Assembly: GCA_038363005.1 (NCBI GenBank)
Contig: JBBQBI010000022.1
Span: 25,803 to 89,802 of the forward strand
From: JAKOWB01 sp038363005
Lineage (GTDB): Bacteria; Pseudomonadota; Alphaproteobacteria; Kiloniellales; JACOMY01
Reading direction: 5' to 3'
DNA length: 64,000 nt
The notes beneath the pieces were generated by a model. The model was given only the letters and a program-made list of their open reading frames with translations. It was not told the DNA's origin and did no database searches. How positions within the stretch are numbered: the stretch's first letter is position 1; each line of letters begins with the position of its first letter. Below, one piece after another: positions 22,520-31,892 of this stretch. A program made the position numbers and the translations under genes.

Positions 22520-23950
22520 GTGGACGGAGGACGACCGCCAACGGCCGCGACCGTTACACAACGGCTGCGGCTTCCCATGCTGATCGCCGCCGTGGGATTG
22601 GTGCCGATACTGGCCCTGCTGTTTGACGCCCTGCCGCAGGCCGATGACTTTTGTCTGGCGGGGACCTGGCGCGACTTTGGCTTCTGGGACGGCTATTGGC
22701 ATTTGTGGCGGACCTGGACCGCCCGCATGACTCTGATACCGCTGATGATGGCGCCGCCGGCGCTGGCCGAGGCAACCGGCCTGGACCTGGCCACCAGCTA
22801 CCGGCTGTTGCTGGTGGCGATGCTGACGATGCTGGTTCTGGCTGCGCGCTGGATCGCCGCCCTGCTGCTGCCGTGGACGACGCTGCCACTGCGATGGGGC
22901 GTCGCGCTGCTGCTCGTCTTCACGTTGGCCGGCAATGCCCGTTCCCTGCGCGACCTGCTCTACTGGCTGGGCGTCAACAGCTACTACCTGCCAGCCGGAC
23001 TGGCCATCGGGCTCTGCTTCCTGCTGCTGGTGCGGCCGCGCCTCGGTCGCGCCGGAGCGACGGCGGCGGTGCTGCTGGGATTGCTTGCCGGCCTGTCGGT
23101 GGAGTTCGGCGGGGTCTTCGCCTGCCTGGTGGCGGCGGCGGCCTGGAAGATCGTCGGGCGGACCCGCCAAGCGGCCTGTCTGGCGGTGGCCGCGGCGGGC
23201 CTTGCCGGTCTGCTGTTCCTGGTGCTGGCGCCAGGCAACGCCGCGCGCCAGGCGTCCAGCGGGCAGGTGGGAGACATCGGCCGCATGCTGCTGGAATCGC
23301 TGCCGGAGAGTCTGCAGTTCCTGGCTTTCGCCCAGAGCAGCCCCGGTCTGTTGGGCTGGCTGCTGCTGCTGGTGGCACTGGGTGCCGCCAGCGCGGTCGA
23401 GGCTCCGCCGGCAGGCATCGGGCGCGCTCGCCCGCTGCTCTGGCCGGCGGTGCTGCTGGTGCTGGCCCTGCCGCTCAGCGCCTTCGCCTTGGGTCTCGGC
23501 GCCGCCGGACTGGTGCTGCCATCCCGCGCGCAGAACTGCTTCCAGGTGGCCCTGCTGCCGATCCTGTCGTGGCTGGCATTGCGCTGGGGCGCCCAGTGGC
23601 GACCGCGGTGGGTCTCGGGCCGGCCGGCACGTCTGGCCACCGTGCTATTGCTGCTGGCCAGTCCGAATGCCTGGGTGGCGCTGGCTGAGCTGCCGCAGGC
23701 CGCCGCCTATGCGGCCAGCGGCGAGGCGCGGCTGGCCGCATTGGCGGCGCCGGGACCGGCGAACCAGAGCTTCCCGCCCCTGGCGGCCTATCCAGTCCTG
23801 CTGCACCAGGAGGATCTGAACCGCGACCCGGACCGCTGGGTCAACCTCTGCGCCGCGGAATTTTTCGACCGCGAGACCGTCTGGCTCGACAACAGCCACG
23901 CGGCGCCGCCTGACGGCGGGCAGCCCTACTGGTTCCTCTGGCTCTTCTGA
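22520..23950 (+). CDS. Multi-pass membrane protein, DUF6056-like
   Basis: The protein of about 476 residues has ten or so hydrophobic helices. An early ADDFCLAGTW loop and a FLVLAPGNAARQ motif between helices resemble the DUF6056 group of membrane proteins, often found with polysaccharide genes and possibly GT-C-like. The C-terminus is a short soluble tail. The start is taken as GTG at 22520 because a strong GGGGAGGG lies 6 bases upstream (22506-22513); ATG at 22577 is the alternative. It is divergent from the ATP-pyrophosphatase gene. The function is not established. Confidence 0.65.
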   Translation: MDGGRPPTAATVTQRLRLPMLIAAVGLVPILALLFDALPQADDFCLAGTWRDFGFWDGYWHLWRTWTARMTLIPLMMAPPALAEATGLDLATSYRLLLVAMLTMLVLAARWIAALLLPWTTLPLRWGVALLLVFTLAGNARSLRDLLYWLGVNSYYLPAGLAIGLCFLLLVRPRLGRAGATAAVLLGLLAGLSVEFGGVFACLVAAAAWKIVGRTRQAACLAVAAAGLAGLLFLVLAPGNAARQASSGQVGDIGRMLLESLPESLQFLAFAQSSPGLLGWLLLLVALGAASAVEAPPAGIGRARPLLWPAVLLVLALPLSAFALGLGAAGLVLPSRAQNCFQVALLPILSWLALRWGAQWRPRWVSGRPARLATVLLLLASPNAWVALAELPQAAAYAASGEARLAALAAPGPANQSFPPLAAYPVLLHQEDLNRDPDRWVNLCAAEFFDRETVWLDNSHAAPPDGGQPYWFLWLF

Positions 23951-23971
23951 CCCTGGTGCCGGTTCCCGGAC

Positions 23972-26137
23972 CTAGGGTGCCGGGCAGCTGCCCTGCGGGA
24001 CCGCGGTCACGCCGGCCCCGGTCGTCGGAGCGACAGAGTTGCCGCTGGCGAAGAGACCGAGCGGCCCGGCGCTGAAGTCGTTGACCGCGATCGGCTGGGT
24101 CACGCTGTTGCCCGTCACCTCGGCGCAGAGGCCGTTGGGCGAGGCGTTGTTCAGTCGGATCGCGATCGGCAGGATCATGCCGTCGGCCAGCGTGTTCACG
24201 ACGGTGTTGTCGGCAATGATCACCCGACTGGTACCGCTGCCGAGTTGCACCACCGCGATGCTCTGGCGGTAGAAGTTCTCCACCCGATTGCGGCTGACCA
24301 CCAGGTCGAGCGCGGTGTCAGTGCCGTTCGCCAGCAGAGTGATGCCACCGACGCCGGCGATCGCTGGGTCGCGGAAGACATTGTCGGTGATCGTCGCGGT
24401 CAGCCTGGCATTGTCCGAAAGCTGGGCGAAGAACCCAGTTGACGCGACCCCGGGTCCGGAGCTGCCGGTGTTGAAGACCAGGTTGCGCTGGAACAGCAGC
24501 GTCATCTCGAAGTCCTGCGAGACCCGCATGGTCAACCCTTCTTCCCCCGGATCGAAGCTGCTGTCATGGACCAGCACCGTGGCTGCGCCGCCGGCGACGG
24601 AGCCGAAGATGTGCACCGCGTCGTCGCGCACGTCGCGCACGGTGATCCGGTCGATGTCGATGGTGCCACCGGCATTGTCGATCTGGATGGCGTCTTCGGC
24701 ATCGCTGGTCGGGCCCTTGGGACCACCGTCGCCGGTGATGAGCACATCGCGAATGGTGATGTCGCGCACGTCGGCGCCATAGATGCCGTTGCCGGCGTTG
24801 GGGAGAGCAACGTTGTCGACGTCGATCGACAGGATGTTGATGGCCTGGATTAGGTTGCCGTTGGCCAGGGTGATGCCGTTGCCGTCCAGCGGGTTTTCCA
24901 CCGTGGGGCGCTGCCCGTTACCCAGGAAACAAATGTTGCGGCGGCCCAGCGTCACTTCGCCGTGCAGGCCGGCGCCAAGCAGCGCCTGGTCGTTCTTCAG
25001 ATGAAAGTCGCTGTTGTAGAAGCTGGTGGTGCCGTCGCCACGGTGCAGGATGATCACCGCGCCCTCCGGGGTTCCGGCCTCGGCCTCGGCCAGCGACTGA
25101 AAGCGATCTTCGTAGGTGCCGGCGCCGCCGGCATCGAAGGTGTTGTCGACGTGATAGAAGGGCACCGCGCCGCTGCCATCGGTCAAGGTGAAGCGGTCGC
25201 CGATGCCTTCGGTCAGCACGACCAGCTCCTGGCGTTCCACTGGTTCGAACAGACGGACGGCCGTCTGGCGGCGCACCGCCGGCGCGCCGGCGCCGCGGTC
25301 GGGTGCCGCGTCGCCGCCCCACAGCGCGATGCTGACGCCGACCGTGGCCTGGCCGCCGAAGCGGGTATCCCAGCCCAGCGCGCCGACCAGCGAGACGCGG
25401 TCGAAGAGGTCGGCCTGCAGCCGGCCGCGCAGGCCGGTAGCGGCCTCCTGGTCCAGCGGCGAATCGAAATGGTAGCCGCGCAGCGCGGCATAGAGCTGCC
25501 AGTCCGGGTTTTCCGCCAGCAGTCCGGCCTGCTGCAGGTCGACCCCGACCTCGCCCTCAATGCCCCAGGCGGCGCGCTCGGTCAGTTCTCCCAGGATCAG
25601 TTCGTTGCCGACGTACTGGTCGGCGATCAGCTTCTCCACCACGCCATGGGTATCTGGTGCCCAATAGCCATCGAGCCGGAGGTCGAGCGCGGGCGAGAGG
25701 TATTCGACGCCGGCGTTGATCCAGCCGAAGTCCCCGTGCTCGCCCTCGCGCCAGTCGTAGCCGGCATGCAGCCCCCAGAGCGTCGCCCCGGCGGAGTCGA
25801 GCGGACGCCGATAGATCACGTCGCTGGTAAAGGCGAGGTTGCCGTTGTTCTCGATATGGCCGCGCAGGTCGAGCGACAGCGCGCCGTCGTCATAGGGATC
25901 GCCGCTGCCGTTATCCAGCAGGTGGCCGACCACGGCGCCGACGCTGCTGTAGCCGTCGTTGTCGAGTCCCTTGCCCTGGTGGGTTTTCACGGTGGCCTTG
26001 AGGCCCCAGCCGTCGCTCAGCAGCAGGTCTTCCGCCTTGGTTGCCTGCGGTGTGAGCCCTGCCAGCCAGAACAAGCCAGCCGTCAGCGGCAAAGCCGCGG
26101 CCCGCACGCGCCGAATCGCCCGCATTGCATCCCCCAT
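23972..26137 (-). CDS. Inverse autotransporter-like protein with beta-helix passenger
   Basis: The 721-residue protein is probably an outer-membrane protein. A signal peptide (Arg-rich start, hydrophobic LPLTAGLFWLAGL, Ala-x-Ala-like end at ATKAED) is followed by a beta-barrel of the inverse autotransporter kind (about 35-270: alternating strands such as LWGLHAGYDWREGEHGDFGW and YLSPALDLRLDGYWAP). A linker follows and then a right-handed parallel beta-helix (about 390-715) with repeated N/D-V-x-I rungs (ITIRDVLITGDGG, IDIDRITVRDVRDDAVHIFG). Known inverse autotransporters carry Ig-like passengers in intimin and invasin; a beta-helix is less common. The ATG at 26137 is preferred (GGGAT upstream). 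Confidence 0.72.
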   Translation of the reverse strand: MGDAMRAIRRVRAAALPLTAGLFWLAGLTPQATKAEDLLLSDGWGLKATVKTHQGKGLDNDGYSSVGAVVGHLLDNGSGDPYDDGALSLDLRGHIENNGNLAFTSDVIYRRPLDSAGATLWGLHAGYDWREGEHGDFGWINAGVEYLSPALDLRLDGYWAPDTHGVVEKLIADQYVGNELILGELTERAAWGIEGEVGVDLQQAGLLAENPDWQLYAALRGYHFDSPLDQEAATGLRGRLQADLFDRVSLVGALGWDTRFGGQATVGVSIALWGGDAAPDRGAGAPAVRRQTAVRLFEPVERQELVVLTEGIGDRFTLTDGSGAVPFYHVDNTFDAGGAGTYEDRFQSLAEAEAGTPEGAVIILHRGDGTTSFYNSDFHLKNDQALLGAGLHGEVTLGRRNICFLGNGQRPTVENPLDGNGITLANGNLIQAINILSIDVDNVALPNAGNGIYGADVRDITIRDVLITGDGGPKGPTSDAEDAIQIDNAGGTIDIDRITVRDVRDDAVHIFGSVAGGAATVLVHDSSFDPGEEGLTMRVSQDFEMTLLFQRNLVFNTGSSGPGVASTGFFAQLSDNARLTATITDNVFRDPAIAGVGGITLLANGTDTALDLVVSRNRVENFYRQSIAVVQLGSGTSRVIIADNTVVNTLADGMILPIAIRLNNASPNGLCAEVTGNSVTQPIAVNDFSAGPLGLFASGNSVAPTTGAGVTAVPQGSCPAP

Positions 26138-26179
26138 AACTATCCCGCCGGATAGACAGGCACGCCCCCGCGCGCCCAA

Positions 26180-26424
26180 TCAACAGGGTGGTGCATAAAA
26201 GTTTATTTTTCAACCGTGTGACGGTTTCCGCCGATCTACTCACCCGATTACGAGATTTTCACCTATGGGATTGAAATCAAACACGATGACTCTGCGGTCG
26301 GCGCCCTTGCGGCCGCATATCACGCGATAGTCACACCATCGTGACGCTTGGCCCCCCGCGCCGCTGACCAACGGGTCCTGCTGCCCTAGACTGGCCGCAC
26401 CGGTACCCCAGGGAGACACGACAG
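26180..26424. promoter_or_regulatory. AT-richer divergent region, autotransporter / MBL hydrolase
   Basis: This gap between two divergent genes is clearly richer in A+T than the rest of the window, for example around CATAAAAGTTTATTTTTCAA (26199-26218), as expected for a promoter region. A short GTCAC-N6-GTGAC inverted repeat (26328-26343) lies about 80 bases before the MBL gene and may be an operator. No coding sequence is visible. Confidence 0.4.
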
Positions 26425-27297
26425 ATGATCCTCACGCTGCTCGGCACCGGCTGCCCGGTGGTCTCGCTGGAGCGTGCCGGCCCGGCGCAGCTGGTCAGCC
26501 TTGGCGAGCGCCACCTGCTGATCGACTGCGGCAGTGGCGTGACCCAGCGGCTGCTGGCGGCCGGCGTGCCGGGCCGCAAGATCGACGCGCTGCTGTTGAC
26601 GCACCTGCACAGCGACCACCTGGTCGACCTGTTCCAGCTGGTCATCTCCTCCTGGCACCAGGGGCGCGAACGCCCCTGGCAGGTCTTCGGTCCGCCTGGC
26701 ACCAAGCGCTATGTCGAGGGACTGATGACCCTGTGGCAGCCGGAGCTGGCGCAGCGCATCGCCTACGAGCGGCGCCCCTCGACCGCTAGCCTGGAGGTCG
26801 AGGTGACGGAGATCGCCGCCGGCTGGCGGCTCGATCTCGACGGCCTGGAGGCCACGGCCTTCGACGTCGAGCACCATCCAGTGAAGCACGCTTTCGGCTT
26901 CCACTGCGCCGGTGGCGGGCGGCGCCTCGTTGTCTCCGGCGATACCCGGCGCTGCGCCGCGCTGATCGAAGCCGCCCGGGGCGCCGACCTGCTGCTGCAC
27001 GAGGTCTTCGTGCACCGCGAGATGCCGGTGGTGGCTGGCGTGCGCTCGGCCGAAACCGTGGCCAACGTCGCCGCCTACCACACGCTCGCCACCGAGGTTG
27101 GCAAGATCGCCACCGAAGCCGGCGTCGGCGCGCTCTGCCTGACCCACATTGTGCCGCCCGCCGCCGGGCGCGCCGCGCTGCTCGCCGAGGTGATGGCCGA
27201 CTTCAAGGGCCCGACGCTGCTGGGCGAGGACTTGATGCGCATCGACCTGGTGACCCACCAGGTGAGTCACGGACTGGCGCACTGGTCGCTTGGCTAG
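26425..27297 (+). CDS. Metallo-beta-lactamase-fold hydrolase, RNase Z-like
   Basis: The 290-residue protein has the MBL-fold metal motif THLHSDHLVDL (HxHxDH), a preceding LIDCGSGVTQRL and later HAFGFHC, VVSGDTRRC and LLHEVF segments, as in RNase Z and arylsulfatase-type relatives. The two-metal hydrolytic site is therefore intact. True RNase Z needs an exosite arm that is not obvious here, so a general phosphodiesterase or esterase role is equally possible. The start follows GGGAGA. It overlaps the convergent lysR gene by 4 bases. Confidence 0.82.
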   Translation: MILTLLGTGCPVVSLERAGPAQLVSLGERHLLIDCGSGVTQRLLAAGVPGRKIDALLLTHLHSDHLVDLFQLVISSWHQGRERPWQVFGPPGTKRYVEGLMTLWQPELAQRIAYERRPSTASLEVEVTEIAAGWRLDLDGLEATAFDVEHHPVKHAFGFHCAGGGRRLVVSGDTRRCAALIEAARGADLLLHEVFVHREMPVVAGVRSAETVANVAAYHTLATEVGKIATEAGVGALCLTHIVPPAAGRAALLAEVMADFKGPTLLGEDLMRIDLVTHQVSHGLAHWSLG

Positions 27298-28253
27298 TCG
27301 GGCAGCAGCCCCGAGGCCCGCGCTTCCTGACGCAGCCACTCGGCGAAAAGCCCCGCCTCGGGCTTGCGGCGTGGCTGGTCGAGCGGGCGAAGCAGATAGT
27401 GCGACAGGCGTGGCGGGCGAGAGACGCCCAGAACGTCGGCCAGGCGTCCGGCCTCGATGTGGGGCCGGGCGAAGGAGCGCAGGATAAGCGCATGGCCGAT
27501 GCCGGCACTGGCCAGCTCCAGCGCCATGATCGAGGAGTCGACGCGCACGATCTGCCGCCGGCTCGGCGACGGCAAGCCGGCGGCCTTGAACGCGCGTGCC
27601 CAGGCGTCGTCGACCTCCATGATCTCGATCAGCGTCTCGCCCGCCAGGTCGGCCAGACCGCGCTGTTTCGGCTTGCGGCCGGGCGGCGGACGGCCGACCG
27701 CGATGACCGGATCGTTCTCGATCCGCTCGGCGCTGAAGCCCGGCCATTCTCCGTTGCCGACGCGGATTTCCACGTCAACGCGCTCGGCCGGAATGGCGCT
27801 GTTGAAGATCGCTGAATAGAGCCGGATGGCGATCGCCGGATAGGCGGCGATGAAGGACTTCAGGCGTGGCGCCAGCCACAGCGCGCCGAAGGAGACTGGG
27901 ACGCGCACCGCCAGCGAGGCCGCGCCGCCGCCGCCAAACAGGCCCATGGTCGAAGCGGCGATCTCGTCGAAGGCCTTCTGGATCGACGGCAGGTAAGCCT
28001 TGCCCATCTCGGTCAGCCGCACACCGTGCGCCAGTCGCTCAAACAGCGGGAAACCCAGGTGCTTCTCCAGCGAGCGCACCTGGTAGCTGACCGCCGCCTG
28101 GGTCAGGCCCAGCGTCGTGGCGGCGCCGGTGAAGCTGCCGATGCGCGCCGTCGCCTCAAAGCCGCGCAGCCAGTTCAGCGGCGGCAGGGGGTGCTCCCGC
28201 GCCGCCTCGGCCGGCGTCGTAGGGATCGTCTCGCGCTCGCTCCGGCGTGCCAT
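27294..28253 (-). CDS. LysR-family transcriptional regulator (GcvA-like)
   Basis: The 319-residue protein has an N-terminal winged helix-turn-helix (LNWLRGFEATARIGSFTGAATTLGLTQAAVSYQVRSLEKHLGFPLF) in the GcvA/AmpR style, and a periplasmic-binding-like effector domain. The ATG at 28253 follows an AGGAG on the minus strand. It is divergent from the phytanoyl-CoA dioxygenase gene, 127 bases apart, the usual layout for a LysR regulator and its target. A near-perfect inverted repeat in that gap may be its operator. Confidence 0.92.
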   Translation of the reverse strand: MARRSERETIPTTPAEAAREHPLPPLNWLRGFEATARIGSFTGAATTLGLTQAAVSYQVRSLEKHLGFPLFERLAHGVRLTEMGKAYLPSIQKAFDEIAASTMGLFGGGGAASLAVRVPVSFGALWLAPRLKSFIAAYPAIAIRLYSAIFNSAIPAERVDVEIRVGNGEWPGFSAERIENDPVIAVGRPPPGRKPKQRGLADLAGETLIEIMEVDDAWARAFKAAGLPSPSRRQIVRVDSSIMALELASAGIGHALILRSFARPHIEAGRLADVLGVSRPPRLSHYLLRPLDQPRRKPEAGLFAEWLRQEARASGLLPD

Positions 28254-28262
28254 GACCTGTCT

Positions 28263-28282
28263 CCTGTCCAAAAAAGAACAGG
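28263..28282. promoter_or_regulatory. Candidate LysR operator (inverted repeat)
   Basis: CCTGTCC, six A residues and GAACAGG form a 7-6-7 inverted repeat with one mismatch. It lies about 10 bases upstream of the lysR start codon and about 100 bases upstream of the phyH start, placing it where an autoregulated LysR protein would bind. This is inference from position and symmetry. Confidence 0.35.
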
Positions 28283-28380
28283 GGCCTCACGGCCCAAAGC
28301 CTTCGTTTGAGTTTAGGGCAGTTGGCGCCGAGCATAAAGCCAAGCGTACGACGAATGGACCCCACGCCGAAGGGACGACG

Positions 28381-29277
28381 ATGAACACCGACCATGTGCC
28401 CGAGCTGCGCGAGCGCGGCTACACCATCATCCGCGGCTTCCTCGACAAGGACGAGATCGCCGAGGTGCGCGCGGCGGTGGACGCTGTCTATGCCGAGGGC
28501 ATGAAGCACCACCGGAGCTACCGCGACCACAACCTGCTATTCGAGGTGCTGGACGACCCGCAGGCCAAGCAGCGCCTGGTGCTACAGGCCTACTGGTTTG
28601 CCTGGATCAACGCCAAGCTTGAGAAGATGCGGCGCAGCCAGAAGTACTTCGAGGCACTGGCGCCGCTGCTCGGCCCCGACATCAAGCAGATGGTGAACCA
28701 GATCCATTGGAAGCATCCGGGCGCCAAGTACACCTACTACCGCTTCCATCAGGACATCCGCTTCCGCGAGCGCAAGGACCTGCTGACCAACTTCGACCGC
28801 TTCTACGTGACCACCGGCCTGGCGGTGAACAAGCAGGGTGCGCACAACGGCGGACTGAAGATCTTCCCCTACAGCCACAAGAAGGGCTACCTCGGGCTGT
28901 CCGACGAGTATTCCCATGTGATGATCGGCAATCCGGCGCAGGACGCGGAGCTGCGGTCCAAGGGCCTGGAGCCCCAGGACGTCGTGCAGCTGGAGATGGA
29001 GCCGGGCGACCTGGCGCTCTGGACCCTGCTGACGGTGCACGGTTCGACCGCCAACACCGGCACGGAGGAGCGCATCCTGATGCTGAACAGCTACGTGCGC
29101 GCCGAGGATTCGCCGGAGCGCGGCGAGTGGGCGTTCCGTGACGGCCGCTCGGTCCCGCTGGGGCCGGAGCCGGAGATCTGCAAGTACGAGCAGCTGCGCG
29201 AGAAGCCCGGTCCCTTCTACATCGAAGAGGACTGGACCAAGCTGGAGAAGCCCGCCGCCGGCGCGGCGGCGATGTAG
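28381..29277 (+). CDS. Phytanoyl-CoA dioxygenase family (PhyH) oxygenase
   Basis: The 298-residue protein is a non-heme Fe(II)/2-oxoglutarate-type dioxygenase. The opening LRERGYTIIRGFLDKDEIAEVR is typical of PhyH. The iron ligands can be placed at the HQD of YYRFHQDIRF and the distal His of LLTVHGSTANTG. PhyH members hydroxylate diverse small molecules, so the substrate is open. The start is placed at the ATG followed by NTDHVPELRERG; upstream in-frame sequence overlaps the lysR gene. A UUCG-looped hairpin follows the gene. Confidence 0.85.
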   Translation: MNTDHVPELRERGYTIIRGFLDKDEIAEVRAAVDAVYAEGMKHHRSYRDHNLLFEVLDDPQAKQRLVLQAYWFAWINAKLEKMRRSQKYFEALAPLLGPDIKQMVNQIHWKHPGAKYTYYRFHQDIRFRERKDLLTNFDRFYVTTGLAVNKQGAHNGGLKIFPYSHKKGYLGLSDEYSHVMIGNPAQDAELRSKGLEPQDVVQLEMEPGDLALWTLLTVHGSTANTGTEERILMLNSYVRAEDSPERGEWAFRDGRSVPLGPEPEICKYEQLREKPGPFYIEEDWTKLEKPAAGAAAM

Positions 29278-29302
29278 TCCAGGCGCCAGTGCCGCAGTCC
29301 CC

Positions 29303-29328
29303 CCCTCTGCCGCTTCGGCGGGAGAGGG
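29303..29328. terminator. UUCG-tetraloop hairpin between convergent genes
   Basis: CCCTCTGCCGC pairs with GCGGGAGAGGG over eleven positions with one mismatch and a TTCG loop. It lies between phyH (plus) and the ABC ATPase gene (minus), so it could stop transcription from both sides. The C+G-rich sequence also resembles a common dispersed hairpin of GC-rich proteobacteria. There is no U-tract. Confidence 0.5.
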
Positions 29329-29385
29329 CCGGGGTGAGGGTGGTCGGTCTTCTGAAACCAGCCCGCCACCCTTCATCCGGCTTCG

Positions 29386-31035
29386 CTATCGCTCGCCCCC
29401 CTCCCGCGCCGCCAGCAGCTCGTCGAGCCAGCCAGTGCGCATTTCCGGCACCGACGACAGCAGCAGCTCGGTATAGGGATGGTGCGGCGGTGTCAGCACC
29501 TGGCTCTTCGGGCCCTGCTGGACGATGCGGCCTTGCTGCAGCACCACGATCCAGTCGGCCACGGCCTTCACCGTTGCCAGGTCGTGGGTGATGTAGAGGT
29601 AGGAGACCTGCAGCTCGCGCTGCAGGCGTAGCAGCAGCTTCAGGATGCCTTCCGCGACCAGCTGGTCGAGCGCCGAGGTGACCTCGTCGCAGATGATGAG
29701 TTCGGGTTCCAGCGCCAGGGCGCGGGCGATGCCCAGGCGCTGCTTCTGTCCGCCTGAAAGCTCGCCGGGGAAGCGGTCGATCAGGCCGCGCTCCAGCTCC
29801 ACCATGTCGAGCAGTTCCAGGCTGCGCCGCTGCACCGCCGCGCCACGCAGGCCGCGGTGCCGGCGCAGCGGCCGCCCCAGCATGTCGCGCACCCGCCGGC
29901 GCGGGTTCAGTGCCGTGTCGGGCGACTGGTAGATCATCTGGATGCGGCGCAGCAGGTCGGCGTCGCGCCGCTGCAGACGCGGCGGCAGCGGCTGTCCGTC
30001 GAAGACAATGGAGCCGGCACTGGGCGGCAGCAGCCCGGCGATGGTCCGCGCCAGGGTCGACTTGCCCGAGCCCGACTCGCCGACCAGCGCCACAGTGCGG
30101 CCACGCGGCACCGCCAGCGAGACACCCTGCAGCACCGGCGGGCCGCTGCGATAGGCGACGGTGAGGTTGCGCACCTCCAACAGGCGCTCGCCATCCGCCA
30201 GCTCCTGCTTGTCCAGCGCGCGCACCGCCCAGAGGCTTCGTGTATAAGCCTCGCGCGGGGTGGCCAGCATGCGTCCGGTCGGCGCCTCCTCGACCAGCGC
30301 GCCGTGGCGCAGCACCATGACGCGGTCAGCCATCTGCGCCACCACCGCCAGGTCGTGGGTGATGTAGAGCGCCGCCGTGCCGGACTGGCGCACCAGGTCC
30401 TTGATGGCGGCCAGCACCTCGATCTGCGTGGTGACGTCGAGTGCCGTGGTCGGCTCGTCGAAGATGATGAGGTCCGGCCCGCAGGACATGGCCATGGCGG
30501 TCATCACGCGCTGCAACTGGCCGCCCGAGACCTGGTGCGGATAGCGCCGGCCGATGGTCTCTGGCTGCGGCAGACGTAGGCGGCGGAACAGGTCGATGCG
30601 GCGCCGCTCGGCCTCGGCGGCGGCCATGACGCGGTGCTGCAGCGGCACCTCCGCCAGCTGCTGCTCCAGCCGGTGCGCCGGGTTGAATGCGGCGGCGGCC
30701 GACTGCGGCACATAGGCGATGCGCGCGCCCCAGAGGCGGCGCTTGCGGCGCTCCGGCAGGCCGACCAGCTCCTGCCCGTCGAAGCTCACCGTGCCGGCGA
30801 CGATGCGGCAGCCAGGCTTGGCATAGCCCATAGCCGCTAGCCCCAGGGTGGATTTGCCGGCACCGGACTCGCCGATCAGGCCGAGGACCTCGCCGCGCCG
30901 CAGCGTCAGGTCGATGCGCTTGACGATTTCCACCGGCCGGCCGTCGCCGTCGCCGACCACACTGAGGCCGCGAATTTCCAGGAGCGGCGCGGCGGCCGGC
31001 TGGGGGGTGGGCAGCGGCAGGATAGCGGTGCTCAT
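29386..31035 (-). CDS. Peptide-type ABC transporter, fused double ATPase
   Basis: The 549-residue protein contains two ABC ATPase domains in tandem, equivalent to DppD plus DppF. Each has a Walker A (GLIGESGAGKST; ALVGESGSGKST), signature (VSGGQLQR; LSGGQKQR) and Walker B (LIIFDEPTTALD; LIICDEVTSALD). In the second the usual DEPTS is DEVTS, a small deviation next to the catalytic Glu. Fused double ATPases are common for peptide/nickel/opine importers. It overlaps the upstream permease gene by 4 bases (ATGA). The ATP sites power import through the two permeases. Confidence 0.93.
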   Translation of the reverse strand: MSTAILPLPTPQPAAAPLLEIRGLSVVGDGDGRPVEIVKRIDLTLRRGEVLGLIGESGAGKSTLGLAAMGYAKPGCRIVAGTVSFDGQELVGLPERRKRRLWGARIAYVPQSAAAAFNPAHRLEQQLAEVPLQHRVMAAAEAERRRIDLFRRLRLPQPETIGRRYPHQVSGGQLQRVMTAMAMSCGPDLIIFDEPTTALDVTTQIEVLAAIKDLVRQSGTAALYITHDLAVVAQMADRVMVLRHGALVEEAPTGRMLATPREAYTRSLWAVRALDKQELADGERLLEVRNLTVAYRSGPPVLQGVSLAVPRGRTVALVGESGSGKSTLARTIAGLLPPSAGSIVFDGQPLPPRLQRRDADLLRRIQMIYQSPDTALNPRRRVRDMLGRPLRRHRGLRGAAVQRRSLELLDMVELERGLIDRFPGELSGGQKQRLGIARALALEPELIICDEVTSALDQLVAEGILKLLLRLQRELQVSYLYITHDLATVKAVADWIVVLQQGRIVQQGPKSQVLTPPHHPYTELLLSSVPEMRTGWLDELLAAREGGER

Positions 31036-31892
31036 TCCTTCAGCCCGCTGGCCCGGTGCAGCACCCAGTCGACGACGAAGTTGACGGCGATCGCCAGCAG
31101 CGCAATGGCGCCGGCCGGCAGCAGCGGTGTCGGATCGCCATAGGTGATCAGCGTGGCGTTCTCGCGCACCATGGAGCCCCAGTCGGCAGTCGGCGGCTGC
31201 AGGCCAAGGCCAAGGAAGGCCAACGCCGAAATGGTCAGGAACACGAAGCAGAAGCGCAGGCCGAACTCGGCCAGCAGCGGCGCCAGGATGTTGGGCAGCA
31301 CCTCGCGCAGCGTGATCCAGCTCAGGCCTTCGCCCTGCAGCCGCGCCGCCTCGACGAAATCCAGGACGGCGACTGCCCGTCCGGTGGCGCGCGCCAGTCG
31401 GAACACGCGGGTGGCGTCGAGCGCGGCGATGATCAGGATCAGGTTGACCATCGAGGAGCCGAAGATGGTCAGCAGCACCAGGGTGAAGATCAGGTGCGGA
31501 ATGGCCATCAGCACGTCGACGCTGCGTGACAGCAGGCCATCGACCCAGCCGCCCAGCACGGCGGCGCAGAGGCCCAGCAGGCCGCCGACAGTGAAGGACA
31601 GCAGCGTGGTGGCCAGAGCGATGCCCACGGTGTTGCGCGCGCCATAGATCAGGCGCGAAAGCATATCGCGCCCCAGGTGGTCGGTGCCGAGCGGGAAGGC
31701 GCCGCCCCAAAGCTCGTACTGCGGGCCCACCACCTCGGCCTCGCCATAGGGCGCCAGCAGCGGCGCGAAGAGCGCGGCGAACACATAGAGCAGGATCACG
31801 ACGAGGCCGAGCTGCGCGGTCAGCGGCGCCCGCCAGAGGGTTCGCCGCCAGGTCCTGGCGGGCGGCGCGCCGGGGTCGGAGACGGCGCTCAT
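31032..31892 (-). CDS. Peptide-type ABC transporter permease (DppC-like)
   Basis: The 286-residue inner-membrane protein has six hydrophobic helices, the N-terminal FPLGTDHLGRDMLSRLIYGAR motif of the DppC family, and the EAARLQG EAA-type loop that contacts the ATPase. It forms the channel with the DppB-like subunit. Its start overlaps the stop of that upstream gene by 4 bases, so the subunits are translationally coupled. The ligand class is peptides or related compounds by family. Confidence 0.93.
   Translation of the reverse strand: MSAVSDPGAPPARTWRRTLWRAPLTAQLGLVVILLYVFAALFAPLLAPYGEAEVVGPQYELWGGAFPLGTDHLGRDMLSRLIYGARNTVGIALATTLLSFTVGGLLGLCAAVLGGWVDGLLSRSVDVLMAIPHLIFTLVLLTIFGSSMVNLILIIAALDATRVFRLARATGRAVAVLDFVEAARLQGEGLSWITLREVLPNILAPLLAEFGLRFCFVFLTISALAFLGLGLQPPTADWGSMVRENATLITYGDPTPLLPAGAIALLAIAVNFVVDWVLHRASGLKE

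Noticed and set aside
29934..30164. Short frames on both strands inside the ABC ATPase gene
   Set aside because: Shadows of the double-ATPase gene, which has complete Walker motifs in its own frame.
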